DNA from: Komagataeibacter sp. FNDCF1
GTDB lineage: Bacteria; Pseudomonadota; Alphaproteobacteria; Acetobacterales; Acetobacteraceae
Direction of reading: 5' to 3'
Assembly: GCF_021295335.1 (NCBI RefSeq)
Contig: NZ_JAIWOT010000001.1
Coordinates: 2,079,001-2,143,000 of the forward strand
DNA length: 64,000 nucleotides
Position numbers and translations under genes: made by a program. The notes beneath the pieces are model-generated. The model worked only from the letters and a program-made list of their open reading frames with translations, had not been told where the DNA came from and ran no database searches. The stretch's first letter is position 1. Each line of letters starts with the position of its first letter. Of this stretch, positions 38,641-48,145 are shown piece by piece.

Positions 38641-40407
38641 ATGCATGCCGTTTTCATCACCCTTGCATTACTGACCGTAACGGGCATCAGCAGCCTGATC
38701 TCACGCGTGGGGCGCATTCCCGTGCCGCTGCCGCTGATCCAGATCGGGGTGGGTGCGGTCGCGGCCCTCGCGGGGCTGAACATCGGCTTCGACCCCGACA
38801 TGTTCCTGCTGCTGTTCATCCCGCCCCTGCTCTATGCCGATGCCTACCGCATGCCGATGCGCGAATTCGGGGAACTGCGTAATGTCATCATCATGATGGC
38901 GCTGGGGCTGGTGGTCTTCACCACGCTGGCATGCGGGTATTTCATCCACTGGCTGATCCCGCCCATCATGCTGCCCGCGGCGTTTGCGCTGGCCGCCGTC
39001 ATGTCGCCCACCGATGCGGTCTCGGTCGGCAGCATGATCGAGGGCGGCCGCGCGCCCGCACGCGTGGTGCATATCCTGCATGGGGAAGCGCTGCTCAACG
39101 ATGCATCGGGGCTGGTGTGCTTCAAATTCGCGGTGGCGGCGGCCATGACGGGGCTGTTCTCATTCCAGCAGGCGCTGGGCAGCTTCATATTCATGTCCAT
39201 CGGCGGCATCGTGATCGGCATTGCCTGCGCGTGGGCGGCGTGCCGGGCGGAGCATGTGCTGCTGGTGCGTGGCTATGACGACCCGCCAACCCATATCATT
39301 CTGGCCATGATGCTGCCCTTTGGCATCTACCTGATTGCCGATGCGGTGGAATGTTCGGGCATCCTGGCCGCCGTGGCGGGCGGCATGACGGTAAAGTTCA
39401 CCGGGGTGATGAACGAGGCCCGCACCGAAACCCGGCTCAAGGCCACCACCGTGTGGGACATGGTGAACTTCACCTTCAACGCCGTGATCTTCCTGCTGCT
39501 GGGGCTGCAGTTGCCGCAGCTGGTCAGCGGGGGGGCCGCCATCGCGCGCGCGGGCGGGGTCTCGCCATGGTTCCTGATCCTGGCGATCCTTGGCATCCAG
39601 TTCATGATGAGCCTGATCCGCTTTGTCTGGATCTGGGTCTCCATCTCGGCACGACGGCTATTTGCCCATTTCCGCCACCGCAAGACGGTCATCCCCTCCG
39701 TGCGCACCATCCTGCTCATGACGGTGGCAGGCACGCGCGGGGCCATCACGCTGGCGGCCGTACTCTCGCTGCCGGTGGCGACACTGGCCGGACCGGGCTT
39801 TCCGGGGCGTGACCTGCTGGTCACGCTGGCGGCGGGCGTGATCATAAGCTCGCTGCTGCTGGCAAGCCTGGCCATACCCGCCCTGCTGCACGGCATGAGC
39901 ACGGGAGAGGACGACCCCTCCCTGCATGAACTGGACATGATGCGCATCGAACTGGCGCAGACCGCCATAGAGGCGCTGCACACCGAGCAGGCGGCGCTGG
40001 CCCAGCAGGAAATGGATGCCCGCCCCGGCGGCGAGGAATCGCTCGACCTGAAGCAGGAAGCCATTGCCCGCCTGCTGCACGAATATCAGGACACGGTGCA
40101 CAGGCTGGACAATTCACGTGCGGCGGAGGCCAGCATCCGCGCCGCCGCCATACGCGAAAAGCGCACGGAACTGGCGCTGCGCTTCCGCATCATCCGCCAC
40201 ATGCGCGAACGGCTGCACATGCGGGTGATCCAGAAACACATCAATGACGAGACCGAATGGACCATCAACCAGGAACTGGACTTCATCGAACAGGAACTGC
40301 AGATCGAGGCGCGTGCCCTCCCCCGTCCCGACAGCCTGCCCCAGTCCGCACCCGGTCCCGCCACCCAGCCCCGCGCCGAACGCATGGCCGAACCTGTAAC
40401 AAGCTGA
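38641..40407 (+). CDS. CPA1-type Na+/H+ antiporter
   Basis: 588 residues. The first about 420 form roughly 12 membrane segments of the NhaP/CPA1 kind, including the ion-site region AAVMSPTDAVSVGSM (with Asp in PTDA), the GEALLNDASGLV segment and GTRGAITLAAVLSLP. The last about 160 residues are hydrophilic, Glu/Gln/Arg-rich and likely helical, a cytoplasmic tail. Expected to export Na+ in exchange for H+ and help with acid/salt stress. Confidence 0.93.
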   Translation: MHAVFITLALLTVTGISSLISRVGRIPVPLPLIQIGVGAVAALAGLNIGFDPDMFLLLFIPPLLYADAYRMPMREFGELRNVIIMMALGLVVFTTLACGYFIHWLIPPIMLPAAFALAAVMSPTDAVSVGSMIEGGRAPARVVHILHGEALLNDASGLVCFKFAVAAAMTGLFSFQQALGSFIFMSIGGIVIGIACAWAACRAEHVLLVRGYDDPPTHIILAMMLPFGIYLIADAVECSGILAAVAGGMTVKFTGVMNEARTETRLKATTVWDMVNFTFNAVIFLLLGLQLPQLVSGGAAIARAGGVSPWFLILAILGIQFMMSLIRFVWIWVSISARRLFAHFRHRKTVIPSVRTILLMTVAGTRGAITLAAVLSLPVATLAGPGFPGRDLLVTLAAGVIISSLLLASLAIPALLHGMSTGEDDPSLHELDMMRIELAQTAIEALHTEQAALAQQEMDARPGGEESLDLKQEAIARLLHEYQDTVHRLDNSRAAEASIRAAAIREKRTELALRFRIIRHMRERLHMRVIQKHINDETEWTINQELDFIEQELQIEARALPRPDSLPQSAPGPATQPRAERMAEPVTS

Positions 40408-40466
40408 CACAAGGAACATCGTGCCCCGGGACGGGCCGGGCATTCAGAACCATCAGGAGAATTCCC

Positions 40467-40823
40467 ATGCCCTCCATCCGCACCCTGCTTGCCGGGCTGG
40501 GCCTTGCCGCGCTGGCGGGAACCGGCGCGCAGGCCCGGTCACACCATTTCAGTGTGCCCATGCATCGCAGCCATGCCAACTCCCCCTACGGGCATGTCAG
40601 AAATTACGAGGCCACGATGGACGAGAAGGATCCCCGCTACGTCGCCGCCGAACAGAAATGCGAGGCGAAGGGCGCCATGGGCGCGCTCACCAGCGCCAAT
40701 GGCGGCAGCGCGCAGATATCGGCCGGCGGCAGCCATGTGCAGTTCTTCAGCCAGTGCATGGTGGAAATGGGAGCCTGGCAGAACCGCTACAACAGCAATG
40801 TGGGCGGCAACCTGAACCAGTAG
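40467..40823 (+). CDS. Hypothetical small exported protein
   Basis: Not recognised. The 118 residues start with a signal peptide (1-24, AQARS) and have two Cys (EQKCEAK and FSQCMVEM) that could form a disulfide, plus a His-rich mature N-terminus. CAGGAGA precedes ATG 40467. About 60 bp after the antiporter. Confidence 0.7.
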   Translation: MPSIRTLLAGLGLAALAGTGAQARSHHFSVPMHRSHANSPYGHVRNYEATMDEKDPRYVAAEQKCEAKGAMGALTSANGGSAQISAGGSHVQFFSQCMVEMGAWQNRYNSNVGGNLNQ

Positions 40824-40862
40824 GCCCGGCGCTACGCGGCGGCGGTTCGCAGCACCGGGCCT
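40822..40862. terminator. Inverted repeat between convergent genes
   Basis: AGGCCCGG and CCGGGCCT (8-bp arms) fill the 48-bp gap between the small exported protein and the aldo/keto reductase, overlapping the former's stop codon. No T run. Confidence 0.45.
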
Positions 40863-40871
40863 GACCTTTCC

Positions 40872-41870
40872 TCAGCGGCCGGGGGGCGCCATGAATTCCG
40901 GCCCGACGGGATCGGGAATGCAGCGGGTCAGGATGGCATCGATCTCGCGGCGGTCCTCCACGCTGAGCGTCCAGCCCGTGGCATCCGCCACGGCCGCGAT
41001 CTGGTCCGGGCGGCGCGCGCCCCACAGGGCAATGGTCGGCCCCTGGTCCAGCACCCAGCGGATCGCCAGTGCCAGCAGCGACTTGCCATGCCGCTCACGC
41101 GCGAAATCCTGCAGTTCACGCACTGCCTGCAGGTACTGCGCGAAGCGGGGCGGCTGGAATTTGGGGTCGGCGCTGCGCAGGTCATCGGAGCCGAATTTCG
41201 TATCCGCCGTCATCTTGCCCGACAGCAGCCCACGGCACAGCGGCCCGTAGGCAAGGATGGTCAGGTCATGCTGGCGGGCATAGGGCAGGATATCGTGCTC
41301 CATCGCGCGCTCGAACAGGTTGTAGGGCGGCTGCACGGCGGCAAGGGGCGCGAATGCCCGGAACGCGTCCATCTGCGCGATGGTGAAGTTGCTGACCCCC
41401 AGCGCCAGCACCTTGCCTTCGCGCACCAGTGCTTCCAGCGTGCGGGCGGTCTCCTCCATCGGGACGGCGGAATCGGGCCAGTGGACCTGGTACAGGTCGA
41501 TGTAATCCGTACGCAGCCGGCGCAGCGAATCCTCGATCTCCTTGCGGATGCGGGCGGGTGACGTGTTGCGGAAAGGCTTGTGGTCTTCCTTCCAGTCCAG
41601 CCCGACCTTGGTGGCGATCGCCACCCTGTCGCGCCGGCCGGCAAGGGCCTGGCCCACGATTTCCTCCGAATGGCCAAAACCGTAGACGGGAGCCGTGTCA
41701 ATCAGGGTGATGCCAAGATCCAGCGCCTCGTGAATGGTGGCGATGGCCTGCCGGTCATCCGGCCCACCCCACATCCATCCACCAATCGCCCATGTGCCCA
41801 GGGCGATACGCGAGACGGGATGCTTCAGGCCACGGATTGTGGTCGTGTCCGTGATTGATGGCTGTGTCAT
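40872..41870 (-). CDS. Aldo/keto reductase
   Basis: 332-residue NADPH-dependent TIM-barrel oxidoreductase. The catalytic tetrad can be placed: Asp and Tyr in IDTAPVYGFGHSEE, Lys in ATKVGLDW, His in YQVHWPDS. The AGRRDR-VAIATK and GVSNFT blocks fit the YajO/Tas-like family. ATG 41870 has GGAGAG upstream; a longer frame has no family sequence. Substrate unknown. Confidence 0.94.
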   Translation of the reverse strand: MTQPSITDTTTIRGLKHPVSRIALGTWAIGGWMWGGPDDRQAIATIHEALDLGITLIDTAPVYGFGHSEEIVGQALAGRRDRVAIATKVGLDWKEDHKPFRNTSPARIRKEIEDSLRRLRTDYIDLYQVHWPDSAVPMEETARTLEALVREGKVLALGVSNFTIAQMDAFRAFAPLAAVQPPYNLFERAMEHDILPYARQHDLTILAYGPLCRGLLSGKMTADTKFGSDDLRSADPKFQPPRFAQYLQAVRELQDFARERHGKSLLALAIRWVLDQGPTIALWGARRPDQIAAVADATGWTLSVEDRREIDAILTRCIPDPVGPEFMAPPGR

Positions 41871-42118
41871 GAATTCTCTCCGTAACTGGTGGATGGGTGG
41901 ACGCCGCGCACCATCCCATGGCGCATGCTGCCACGCCAGCGCGCATACGGTCACCATGGCGTGCGGCCTGCTGGCATGCACGCGGTTCCCCCCTGCCAAC
42001 CCAACACCGGACCGGCGCGGGCGTTGCGTTTTTTGCCCATGGGCAGGGCGCGCCCCCTTCCGCTTGCCCGGTACGGGCCGTATGGAGGAAGCACGCCGCC
42101 TGCAATGGAGTGTCGATT

Positions 42119-43012
42119 TTGCGCAAGATAGCCCTTCTCGTTCCCCTGGCCTGCCTTGCCGCCTGTGCCCACGGGCCGGACAACCACGCACACCGGGCCA
42201 CGACCCCGGTGGCGCAGTACGCCACGGGTGCCGGGCCGCTTGCGGTCAATACCCATGTGCCGGATTTCGCCACCCGCAATTACGAACCCTTTACCCGGCA
42301 GGACGTGATGGCCATCGCCCTGCGCGAATGGCGGCTGTTCGGCCAGCCGGTCAATGATGACGACCCTGAACTGCGCCTTGAGCCCACCACCCCCGTAACC
42401 AAGCCCGAACGCACGCCCGGCCTGTGGCAGCGCGTGGGAGAATACTGGTGGATCGGCCAGGACCCGCAGGAGAGCGAGGCATCATGGGACGGCAAGCACG
42501 ACGCGGATGGCCACATAACCGATTTCGTGCATGACGGACGCTACGCGTGGTCGGCGGCGTTCATTTCCTATGTCATGCGCGTTGCGGGGGCGAATGACCG
42601 CTTTGCCTATTCACCCAACCACGCAACCTATATCAATGCCGCGGCATCCGGGCAGGAAAAGGGTGTCAGGGCGCGCAATCCCGCCCGCTACGCGCCAAAG
42701 CCGGGTGACCTGATCTGTGTGGGGCGCGGGGCGAGCAAGGCCGTGCGCTTCCGCGACCTGCCCACGGCACAGGGTTTTCCGGCCCATTGCGGCATCGTGG
42801 TCGCGGGCCCGCATGACGACGCGCCATTCGGCCATGAGATCAGCATCATCGGGGGCAACATAGATGATGCCGTAGCCCTGACCCATGTGCCCGTGGGGGC
42901 GGACGGGCGGCTGTTCGACCGCAGGGGCAGAAGCCTGGACAGCCGCTACCCCTGGTGCGCCGTGCTGCAGGTCCGCTATGATGCGGACAGCGAACCGCAG
43001 GCGGACCGGTAA
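42119..43012 (+). CDS. DUF2272-type lipoprotein
   Basis: 297 residues from TTG 42119, which has GGAG 8 bases upstream; a GTG 3 codons earlier is the alternative. The lipobox is LAAC at about residues 13-16. The body matches the DUF2272 pattern, with YAWSAAFISYVMRVAGANDRF, then a His in NHATYI and AHCGIVVA; Cys-His-type (NlpC/P60-like) chemistry is possible but I see only a loose fit. The function of this family is unknown. Confidence 0.8.
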   Translation: MRKIALLVPLACLAACAHGPDNHAHRATTPVAQYATGAGPLAVNTHVPDFATRNYEPFTRQDVMAIALREWRLFGQPVNDDDPELRLEPTTPVTKPERTPGLWQRVGEYWWIGQDPQESEASWDGKHDADGHITDFVHDGRYAWSAAFISYVMRVAGANDRFAYSPNHATYINAAASGQEKGVRARNPARYAPKPGDLICVGRGASKAVRFRDLPTAQGFPAHCGIVVAGPHDDAPFGHEISIIGGNIDDAVALTHVPVGADGRLFDRRGRSLDSRYPWCAVLQVRYDADSEPQADR

Positions 43013-43042
43013 CCGCCCGCGGGGGCTTTTCGTGCAGCGTTT

Positions 43043-43456
43043 TCAGCCGTTGGTGCAGGGCAGTCCGGATGCCTGCCAGCCCGCCAGCCTGCCCCGGGCG
43101 CCGGTGGCGTCCTGCGGGCCCTCGAACCCGTCGGCCACGTTGAAAACGTTGTGATACCCCGCATCATACGCCGCGTGCGCCGCGGCCATGCTGCGCGCGC
43201 CGGAACGGCAGATGAAATAGACTTCATCCGTCCTGCCAATGCCCGCCTGCTCCAGCGTCGTCACGAAATCGGGGTTGACCTGGCCCGCCGGCGGCAGCTG
43301 CCAGCTGTCAAGCACCAGCGCCTTGCCCGCACCCGACAGGTCGGGCACGCCGATATGTTCCCACTCCATGGGCGTACGCACATCGACCAGCCAGGCGTTG
43401 GGGCGGCTGCGCACCGCCTCCCATGTGGCGGTGGGCGAAATATCATCAATCATCAC
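43043..43456 (-). CDS. Rhodanese-like domain protein
   Basis: Single rhodanese domain of 137 residues. The active-site loop is CRSGARS, with the Cys ready to carry a persulfide; LVDVRTPMEWEHIGVP is the CDC25-like N-terminal motif. It may transfer sulfur or simply bind. It runs opposite to cysteine synthase, with 133 bp between. Confidence 0.94.
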   Translation of the reverse strand: MMIDDISPTATWEAVRSRPNAWLVDVRTPMEWEHIGVPDLSGAGKALVLDSWQLPPAGQVNPDFVTTLEQAGIGRTDEVYFICRSGARSMAAAHAAYDAGYHNVFNVADGFEGPQDATGARGRLAGWQASGLPCTNG

Positions 43457-43589
43457 TGGTTCCTTTCATCGGGAAAACCGGTTTAGGGATATGCCAAGCA
43501 ACGCGCATTCCTGATAGTAGGGAATGCAACACACCCGGCATGGCTTCCGTGCCGGGCACCCTGATCCAGACCAGCGAAGGTGCTGCCTT

Positions 43590-44612
43590 ATGGCCGAAAG
43601 TGCAAATCCCGCCTCCTCCCTATCACCGGACATGCCGGCCGCAATCGGCCATACGCCCCTGATCCGCCTGCGACGGGCATCGGAGGCCACGGGATGCGAT
43701 ATCTACGGCAAGGCGGAGTTCATGAACCCCGGTGGCTCGGTCAAGGACCGGGCGGCGCTGGCCATCATCAACGATGCGGAGCGCCGTGGCACGCTCAGGC
43801 CCGGCGGCACGATTGTCGAAGGTACGGCGGGCAATACCGGCATCGGCCTGACGCTGGTGGCCAATGCGCGCGGCTACCGTTCCATCATCGTCATGCCCGA
43901 AACCCAGAGCCAGGAGAAGATCGACTTCCTGCGCATGATTGGCGCCGACCTGCGGCTGGTGCCCGCAAAGCCGTTCCGCGATCCCGGCAATTACGTGCAT
44001 GTCTCGCGCCGCCTCGCGGAAGAAACCGGCGGCGTATGGGCCAACCAGTTCGACAACACTGCCAACCGCGAGGGCCATCGCCACACCACCGCCCCCGAGA
44101 TATGGGAACAGACGGGCGGCAGGATCGACGCCTTCACCTGCTCATGCGGCACCGGCGGCACGCTGGCGGGCGTGACCCTGGGGCTGGAGGACGAAGCACG
44201 CAGGGCCGGTGTGGCGCGCCCGCGCATCGTGCTGGCCGACCCGGAGGGGTCGGGCCTGTACGGCTGGGTCAAGTCGGGTGACCTGTCGGTCAGCGGGTCC
44301 TCCATTACCGAGGGAATCGGCCAGTCCCGCGTTACGGGCAATCTGGAGGGGCTACATTTCGATGATGCCGTGCGCATTCCCGATGCCGAAGCGCTGGAGC
44401 AGATCTACAGCCTGCTGATTGACGAAGGGCTGTCCGTTGGCGGGTCGGCGGGGATCAACATCGCCGCCGCCATCCGGGTCGCGCGCGCCATGGGGCCGGG
44501 GCACCGCATTGTCACCATCCTGTGCGATGGCGGCGCGCGCTACCAGTCCAAGCTGTTCAACCCCACCTTCCTGCGGGAAAAGAACCTGCCGGTTCCCCGC
44601 TGGCTGGCCTGA
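43590..44612 (+). CDS. cysK: Cysteine synthase A (O-acetylserine sulfhydrylase)
   Basis: PLP enzyme that makes cysteine from O-acetylserine and sulfide. The 340 residues contain the PLP lysine in NPGGSVKDRAALAI, the phosphate-binding EGTAGNTGIGL, and CSCGTGGTLAGV. The SITEGIGQSRVTGNL block and C-terminal GGARYQSKLFNP are usual. I use ATG 43590 (AAGG upstream); the earlier ATG at 43524 adds an unconserved stretch. Confidence 0.95.
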   Translation: MAESANPASSLSPDMPAAIGHTPLIRLRRASEATGCDIYGKAEFMNPGGSVKDRAALAIINDAERRGTLRPGGTIVEGTAGNTGIGLTLVANARGYRSIIVMPETQSQEKIDFLRMIGADLRLVPAKPFRDPGNYVHVSRRLAEETGGVWANQFDNTANREGHRHTTAPEIWEQTGGRIDAFTCSCGTGGTLAGVTLGLEDEARRAGVARPRIVLADPEGSGLYGWVKSGDLSVSGSSITEGIGQSRVTGNLEGLHFDDAVRIPDAEALEQIYSLLIDEGLSVGGSAGINIAAAIRVARAMGPGHRIVTILCDGGARYQSKLFNPTFLREKNLPVPRWLA

Positions 44613-44631
44613 CCTGCCCCAGGCATTGCGA

Positions 44632-44681
44632 CATGATTGCAACGGAGTGAAACACCTGATGTTTACGCCATTGCAGTCGTG
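44632..44681. promoter_or_regulatory. Imperfect inverted repeat before the response regulator
   Basis: Sequence from CATGATTGCAACGG to GCCATTGCAGTCGTG forms a long imperfect dyad. Its core is GTGAAACA (44647-44654) with TGTTTAC (44660-44666), similar to half-sites bound by OmpR-type regulators. It ends 12 bases before the response regulator start, so self-regulation is plausible. Confidence 0.4.
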
Positions 44682-44693
44682 TAGGATGGCACA

Positions 44694-45413
44694 ATGAACC
44701 CGCTGCCGCACATCCTGATCATTGATGATGACCGTGAGATCCGTGACCTGCTGGCACGTTTTCTCGAACGCAACGAACTGCGGGTCACCACGGCGCGCGA
44801 CGGGCATGAAGCCCGCCGCCGCTGGTCGGAAGGGCATTACCAGCTGGTCATCCTCGACCTCATGCTGCCGGGCGAAAGCGGGCTGGACATCTCGCGCTGG
44901 CTGCGCACGCAGGCCAATGTGCCCATCGTGATGCTGACCGCCATGGGCGATGACACCGACCGGATCATCGGCCTGGAACTGGGGGCGGATGACTATGTGC
45001 CCAAGCCCTTCAACCCGCGTGAACTGCTTGCGCGCATCCGCGCCGTGCTGCGCCGTGCATCCGACACACCCGACCCGCGCAGCGTGCCAGTGCTGCACAC
45101 GCTGCGCTTTGCCGGATGGAAGCTCGATACCGGGCGGCGGCGGCTGCTCAACCCGGATGGCGTGGAAGTGCCGCTGACCGGCGGGGAGTACGACCTGCTG
45201 CTGGCCCTGCTGGAACGCGCGAACCGCGTCATGACGCGCGACATGCTGTTCGACCTGCTGCGCGGGCGGCAGGCCGGCCCCTTTGACCGCGCAATAGACG
45301 TGGCGATCAGCCGCCTGCGCCGCAAGCTGGAAGATAACGGGCGCAACGCCCAGCTGATCAAGACCGTTCGCGGGGGTGGCTATGTCCTTGCGGCGGAAGT
45401 CGAGCGCCTCTGA
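44694..45413 (+). CDS. OmpR-family response regulator
   Basis: 239 residues. A receiver domain (DDDREIRD, phospho-acceptor Asp in LVILDLMLPGESG, Lys in YVPKPFNPRELLARI) is joined to a winged-helix DNA-binding domain (LTGGEYDLLLALLERANRVMTR). It is close to OmpR in the alphaproteobacterial type. Its stop is 8 bases before the kinase start. Confidence 0.96.
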   Translation: MNPLPHILIIDDDREIRDLLARFLERNELRVTTARDGHEARRRWSEGHYQLVILDLMLPGESGLDISRWLRTQANVPIVMLTAMGDDTDRIIGLELGADDYVPKPFNPRELLARIRAVLRRASDTPDPRSVPVLHTLRFAGWKLDTGRRRLLNPDGVEVPLTGGEYDLLLALLERANRVMTRDMLFDLLRGRQAGPFDRAIDVAISRLRRKLEDNGRNAQLIKTVRGGGYVLAAEVERL

Positions 45414-45420
45414 GCGCGCC

Positions 45421-47010
45421 ATGTCGCCTGCCTTCCGGTCATCTTCCCTGTTTTCCGCCCCGCCACCGGCCGAAACGCCACCCGGCTGGCGCCAGCGCCT
45501 GCTGCGCCGCCTGGTACCGCAATCCCTGGCCGCACGTACCACGCTGCTGCTCATGGGGGGGCTGGGCATCATTCAGGTCATCGGGCTGACCATCCATGCC
45601 ATGGACCGGTTCGATTTCGACCAGCGCATGATCCATGAAAAGGCGCACAGCAAGGTCTTCGCCTATTACCGCGCCATCGTGGAAACCGCCCCGGCCGACC
45701 GTGCGCGTGAACTCGCCGCGCTTCACCTGCCCGAAGGGATCAGCATCACCCTTACCCCCGGCCCCGAACCCGACATGGTAAACGGCCTGGTCCTGCCCCC
45801 GCATGGCCCGCCCCACATGCACGGGCCGGATGACTGGGGCGGCCACCCCAACGGGGGAATGGGGCCGGGCGGGCCAGGTGGATTCGAGCCGGGAGGGCAC
45901 CACCCGGCCGATGACGGCGGCCCCCACGGCTTTCACTGGCCCGGCAGGCCGGGCGGACCGGGTGAAGGTGACGGCATGGGGCCGCTGCCCCAGTCGCTCC
46001 GCCCCGAACAGGTAATGATTTCCCCCACGCCGGGACGGCACCGCACGGTTGCCTTCCTGCTGCCTGATGAACGGCGGTGGGTCACGATCCACTACGTGCT
46101 GCCCCGGCCCAGCCTGTTCCGCTCCCCCACCTTTCCCATCGCCTTCCTCCTCATGACCTCCACGGGCGGGATACTGATCCTGTGGGGCGTGCGCAGGCTG
46201 ATCGCCCCCGTCAGCACCCTTGCCGCCGCGGCCGAAGAACTGGGCCGCAACGTGAACGCCCCCCCCATGCCCGAGGACGGACCGCGGGAGGTGGCACGCG
46301 CCGCCCATGCCTTCAACACCATGGCGCACCGCATCCGCCGCTACCTGACCGACCGCACGCTCATGCTCACCGCCATCGGCCATGACCTGCGCACGCCCAT
46401 CACACGGTTGAAACTGCGGGCGGAATTCGTCGAGGATGACGAAATGCGGGCCAAGATGCTGGGCGACCTGGATGAACTGGAGGCCATGGTGGCGGCGACG
46501 CTGGCCTTCGGGCGCGATGCCTCCCAGCGTGAACCGATGGGGCAGGTCAACCTGACCGCCCTGCTCCAGACCATCGCCGATGAAACCACCGAGACCTGCC
46601 CGCTGATGGAGGGCAAGGTCACGTTCTCCTCCGAAGCGCCCGATGTGCTGGTGCGCGCGCGCCCCGTGGCGCTCAAGCGTGCGCTGGGCAACCTTGTGAG
46701 CAACGCGGTCAAATATGCCGGTGGCGCCAGGATCCTGCTGCTCCATCCCCATCGGGGCGAAGGGGATGATGCGGATGAATACAAGGTCACCATCCTGATT
46801 GACGATGACGGCCCCGGCCTGCAGGCGGAGGACCTGGAGCGCATGTTCGACCCCTTTGTCCGCGCCGAACAGAGCCGTAACCGTGAAACCGGCGGCACGG
46901 GGCTGGGGCTTTCGATCTCGCGCAACATCATATGGGGACTGGGTGGCGATATCCGGCTAGGCAACCGTCACCCGCATGGATTACGTGTGACTGTCACACT
47001 CGTCTGCTAA
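45421..47010 (+). CDS. EnvZ-like sensor histidine kinase with His/Gly/Pro-rich periplasmic insert
   Basis: 529 residues from ATG 45421. Membrane segments lie at about 40-60 and 236-257. Between them the periplasmic domain contains an unusual insert (about 126-190) of Gly, Pro and eight or more His, with repeated HGP/PHMHGP and GGHHP-like pieces. A HAMP domain follows (258-310), then the H-box GHDLRTPITRLKL (His321), and HATPase boxes (NLVSNAVKYA, DDDGPGL, GGTGLGLSISRNI). His-rich insert may bind metal. The partner is the regulator just upstream. Confidence 0.93.
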   Translation: MSPAFRSSSLFSAPPPAETPPGWRQRLLRRLVPQSLAARTTLLLMGGLGIIQVIGLTIHAMDRFDFDQRMIHEKAHSKVFAYYRAIVETAPADRARELAALHLPEGISITLTPGPEPDMVNGLVLPPHGPPHMHGPDDWGGHPNGGMGPGGPGGFEPGGHHPADDGGPHGFHWPGRPGGPGEGDGMGPLPQSLRPEQVMISPTPGRHRTVAFLLPDERRWVTIHYVLPRPSLFRSPTFPIAFLLMTSTGGILILWGVRRLIAPVSTLAAAAEELGRNVNAPPMPEDGPREVARAAHAFNTMAHRIRRYLTDRTLMLTAIGHDLRTPITRLKLRAEFVEDDEMRAKMLGDLDELEAMVAATLAFGRDASQREPMGQVNLTALLQTIADETTETCPLMEGKVTFSSEAPDVLVRARPVALKRALGNLVSNAVKYAGGARILLLHPHRGEGDDADEYKVTILIDDDGPGLQAEDLERMFDPFVRAEQSRNRETGGTGLGLSISRNIIWGLGGDIRLGNRHPHGLRVTVTLVC

Positions 47011-47050
47011 GGTCCGATTCCAGTACGGACAATTCAGGATATAGCGCTCA

Positions 47051-47527
47051 ATGCCGGACAGAACACACCGCTATCAGGTCTCGCTTCTATGGACCGGAAA
47101 CGGCGGAAATAACGGGGCTTCCCGGCAGGCCCATCAACGCAGCTACGAACTGCACTGCCCGGGCAGGCCGGTCATCGATGGCTCGGCCGCCCCTGCCTTC
47201 CGTGGGGATGAACAGAAATGGAATCCCGAAAAACTGCTGCTTGGCGCATTGTGTGCCGATCATCAACTCTGGTTCATCCATCTGTGCACGGCGATGGGAA
47301 TCGGAATCCTTTCCTATTCCGACCATGCGGAGGCCATGCTGGAGGAATTCGAGGACGGTTCCTTCTCCTTCAGGCAGATCATCCTGCGGCCGCACGCCGC
47401 CCTGTCCACCGCACACAATACCCAGCAGGTGCTCGACCTGCACCAGGATGCCGCCATGCGAAGCTGCATCGCGCGTTCGGTCAGCTTTCCGGTACTGTGC
47501 GAGCCACGGGTAACCGGCGCGCAATAA
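47051..47527 (+). CDS. OsmC-family protein with displaced cysteines
   Basis: 158-residue OsmC/Ohr-like fold. The order WNPEKLLLGALCADHQLWFIHLC and CIARSVSFPVLCEP matches a common small OsmC group, in which the usual pieces are LLAASLASCH and CFIARSVNFPV (from memory). Here the first Cys is two residues earlier, with Asp at the usual site, and the second is one residue later. Peroxide reduction is therefore uncertain. It starts 40 bp after the kinase. Confidence 0.85.
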   Translation: MPDRTHRYQVSLLWTGNGGNNGASRQAHQRSYELHCPGRPVIDGSAAPAFRGDEQKWNPEKLLLGALCADHQLWFIHLCTAMGIGILSYSDHAEAMLEEFEDGSFSFRQIILRPHAALSTAHNTQQVLDLHQDAAMRSCIARSVSFPVLCEPRVTGAQ

Positions 47528-47566
47528 GTCCTTGCCGCAGGCAGGCGGGAATGGCATTGCCCGATA

Positions 47567-48145
47567 ATGCTTGATCGCCTGTACGCCCGCATCGTCGCCC
47601 TGGCCGCCAGTCCGCATGCCGTGATCTGGCTTGCGGTCATCGCTTTTGCGGAGGCCAGCGTCTTCCCCCTGCCGCCCGACATCATGCTGGTGCCCATGGT
47701 GCTGGCATGCCGGGCGCGCGCCTTCCGGCTTGCCGCCATCTGCACGCTGGCCAGCGTGTGCGGGGCGGTGCTGGGGTGGTGCATCGGTTCGTTCCTGCTG
47801 GAATATGCCGCCATGCCCATAGTGCGGTTCTATCATGCCGAGCATACATTGCTGACATTGCAGGACCGCTTCCGGGAATGGGGCATCTGGATCATCCTGA
47901 TCAAGGGGCTGACACCCATCCCGTTCAAGTTCGTCACCATTGCCAGCGGGGCCGCCCACCTGTCACTCGTGCCGTTCCTGATTGCATGCGCGATTACGCG
48001 CGGGGCGCGGTTTTTCCTGCTGGCCGCCCTGCTGCGCCGCTTTGGCGCACCGATACAGGCCTTCATCGAACGCAGGCTGCCGCTGGTGGCGGGACTGCTG
48101 GCCGTTGCCGTCATAGCCGGGATCGTGGCGCTCAAATACATCTGA
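47567..48145 (+). CDS. YqaA/DedA-like membrane protein
   Basis: 192 residues with four or so membrane segments. The motif FAEASVFPLPPDIMLVPMVL and the later GLTPIPFKFVTIASGAAHLS belong to the YqaA branch of the DedA/SNARE-associated family, which is linked to membrane lipid and proton balance. Substrate unknown. Confidence 0.92.
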   Translation: MLDRLYARIVALAASPHAVIWLAVIAFAEASVFPLPPDIMLVPMVLACRARAFRLAAICTLASVCGAVLGWCIGSFLLEYAAMPIVRFYHAEHTLLTLQDRFREWGIWIILIKGLTPIPFKFVTIASGAAHLSLVPFLIACAITRGARFFLLAALLRRFGAPIQAFIERRLPLVAGLLAVAVIAGIVALKYI

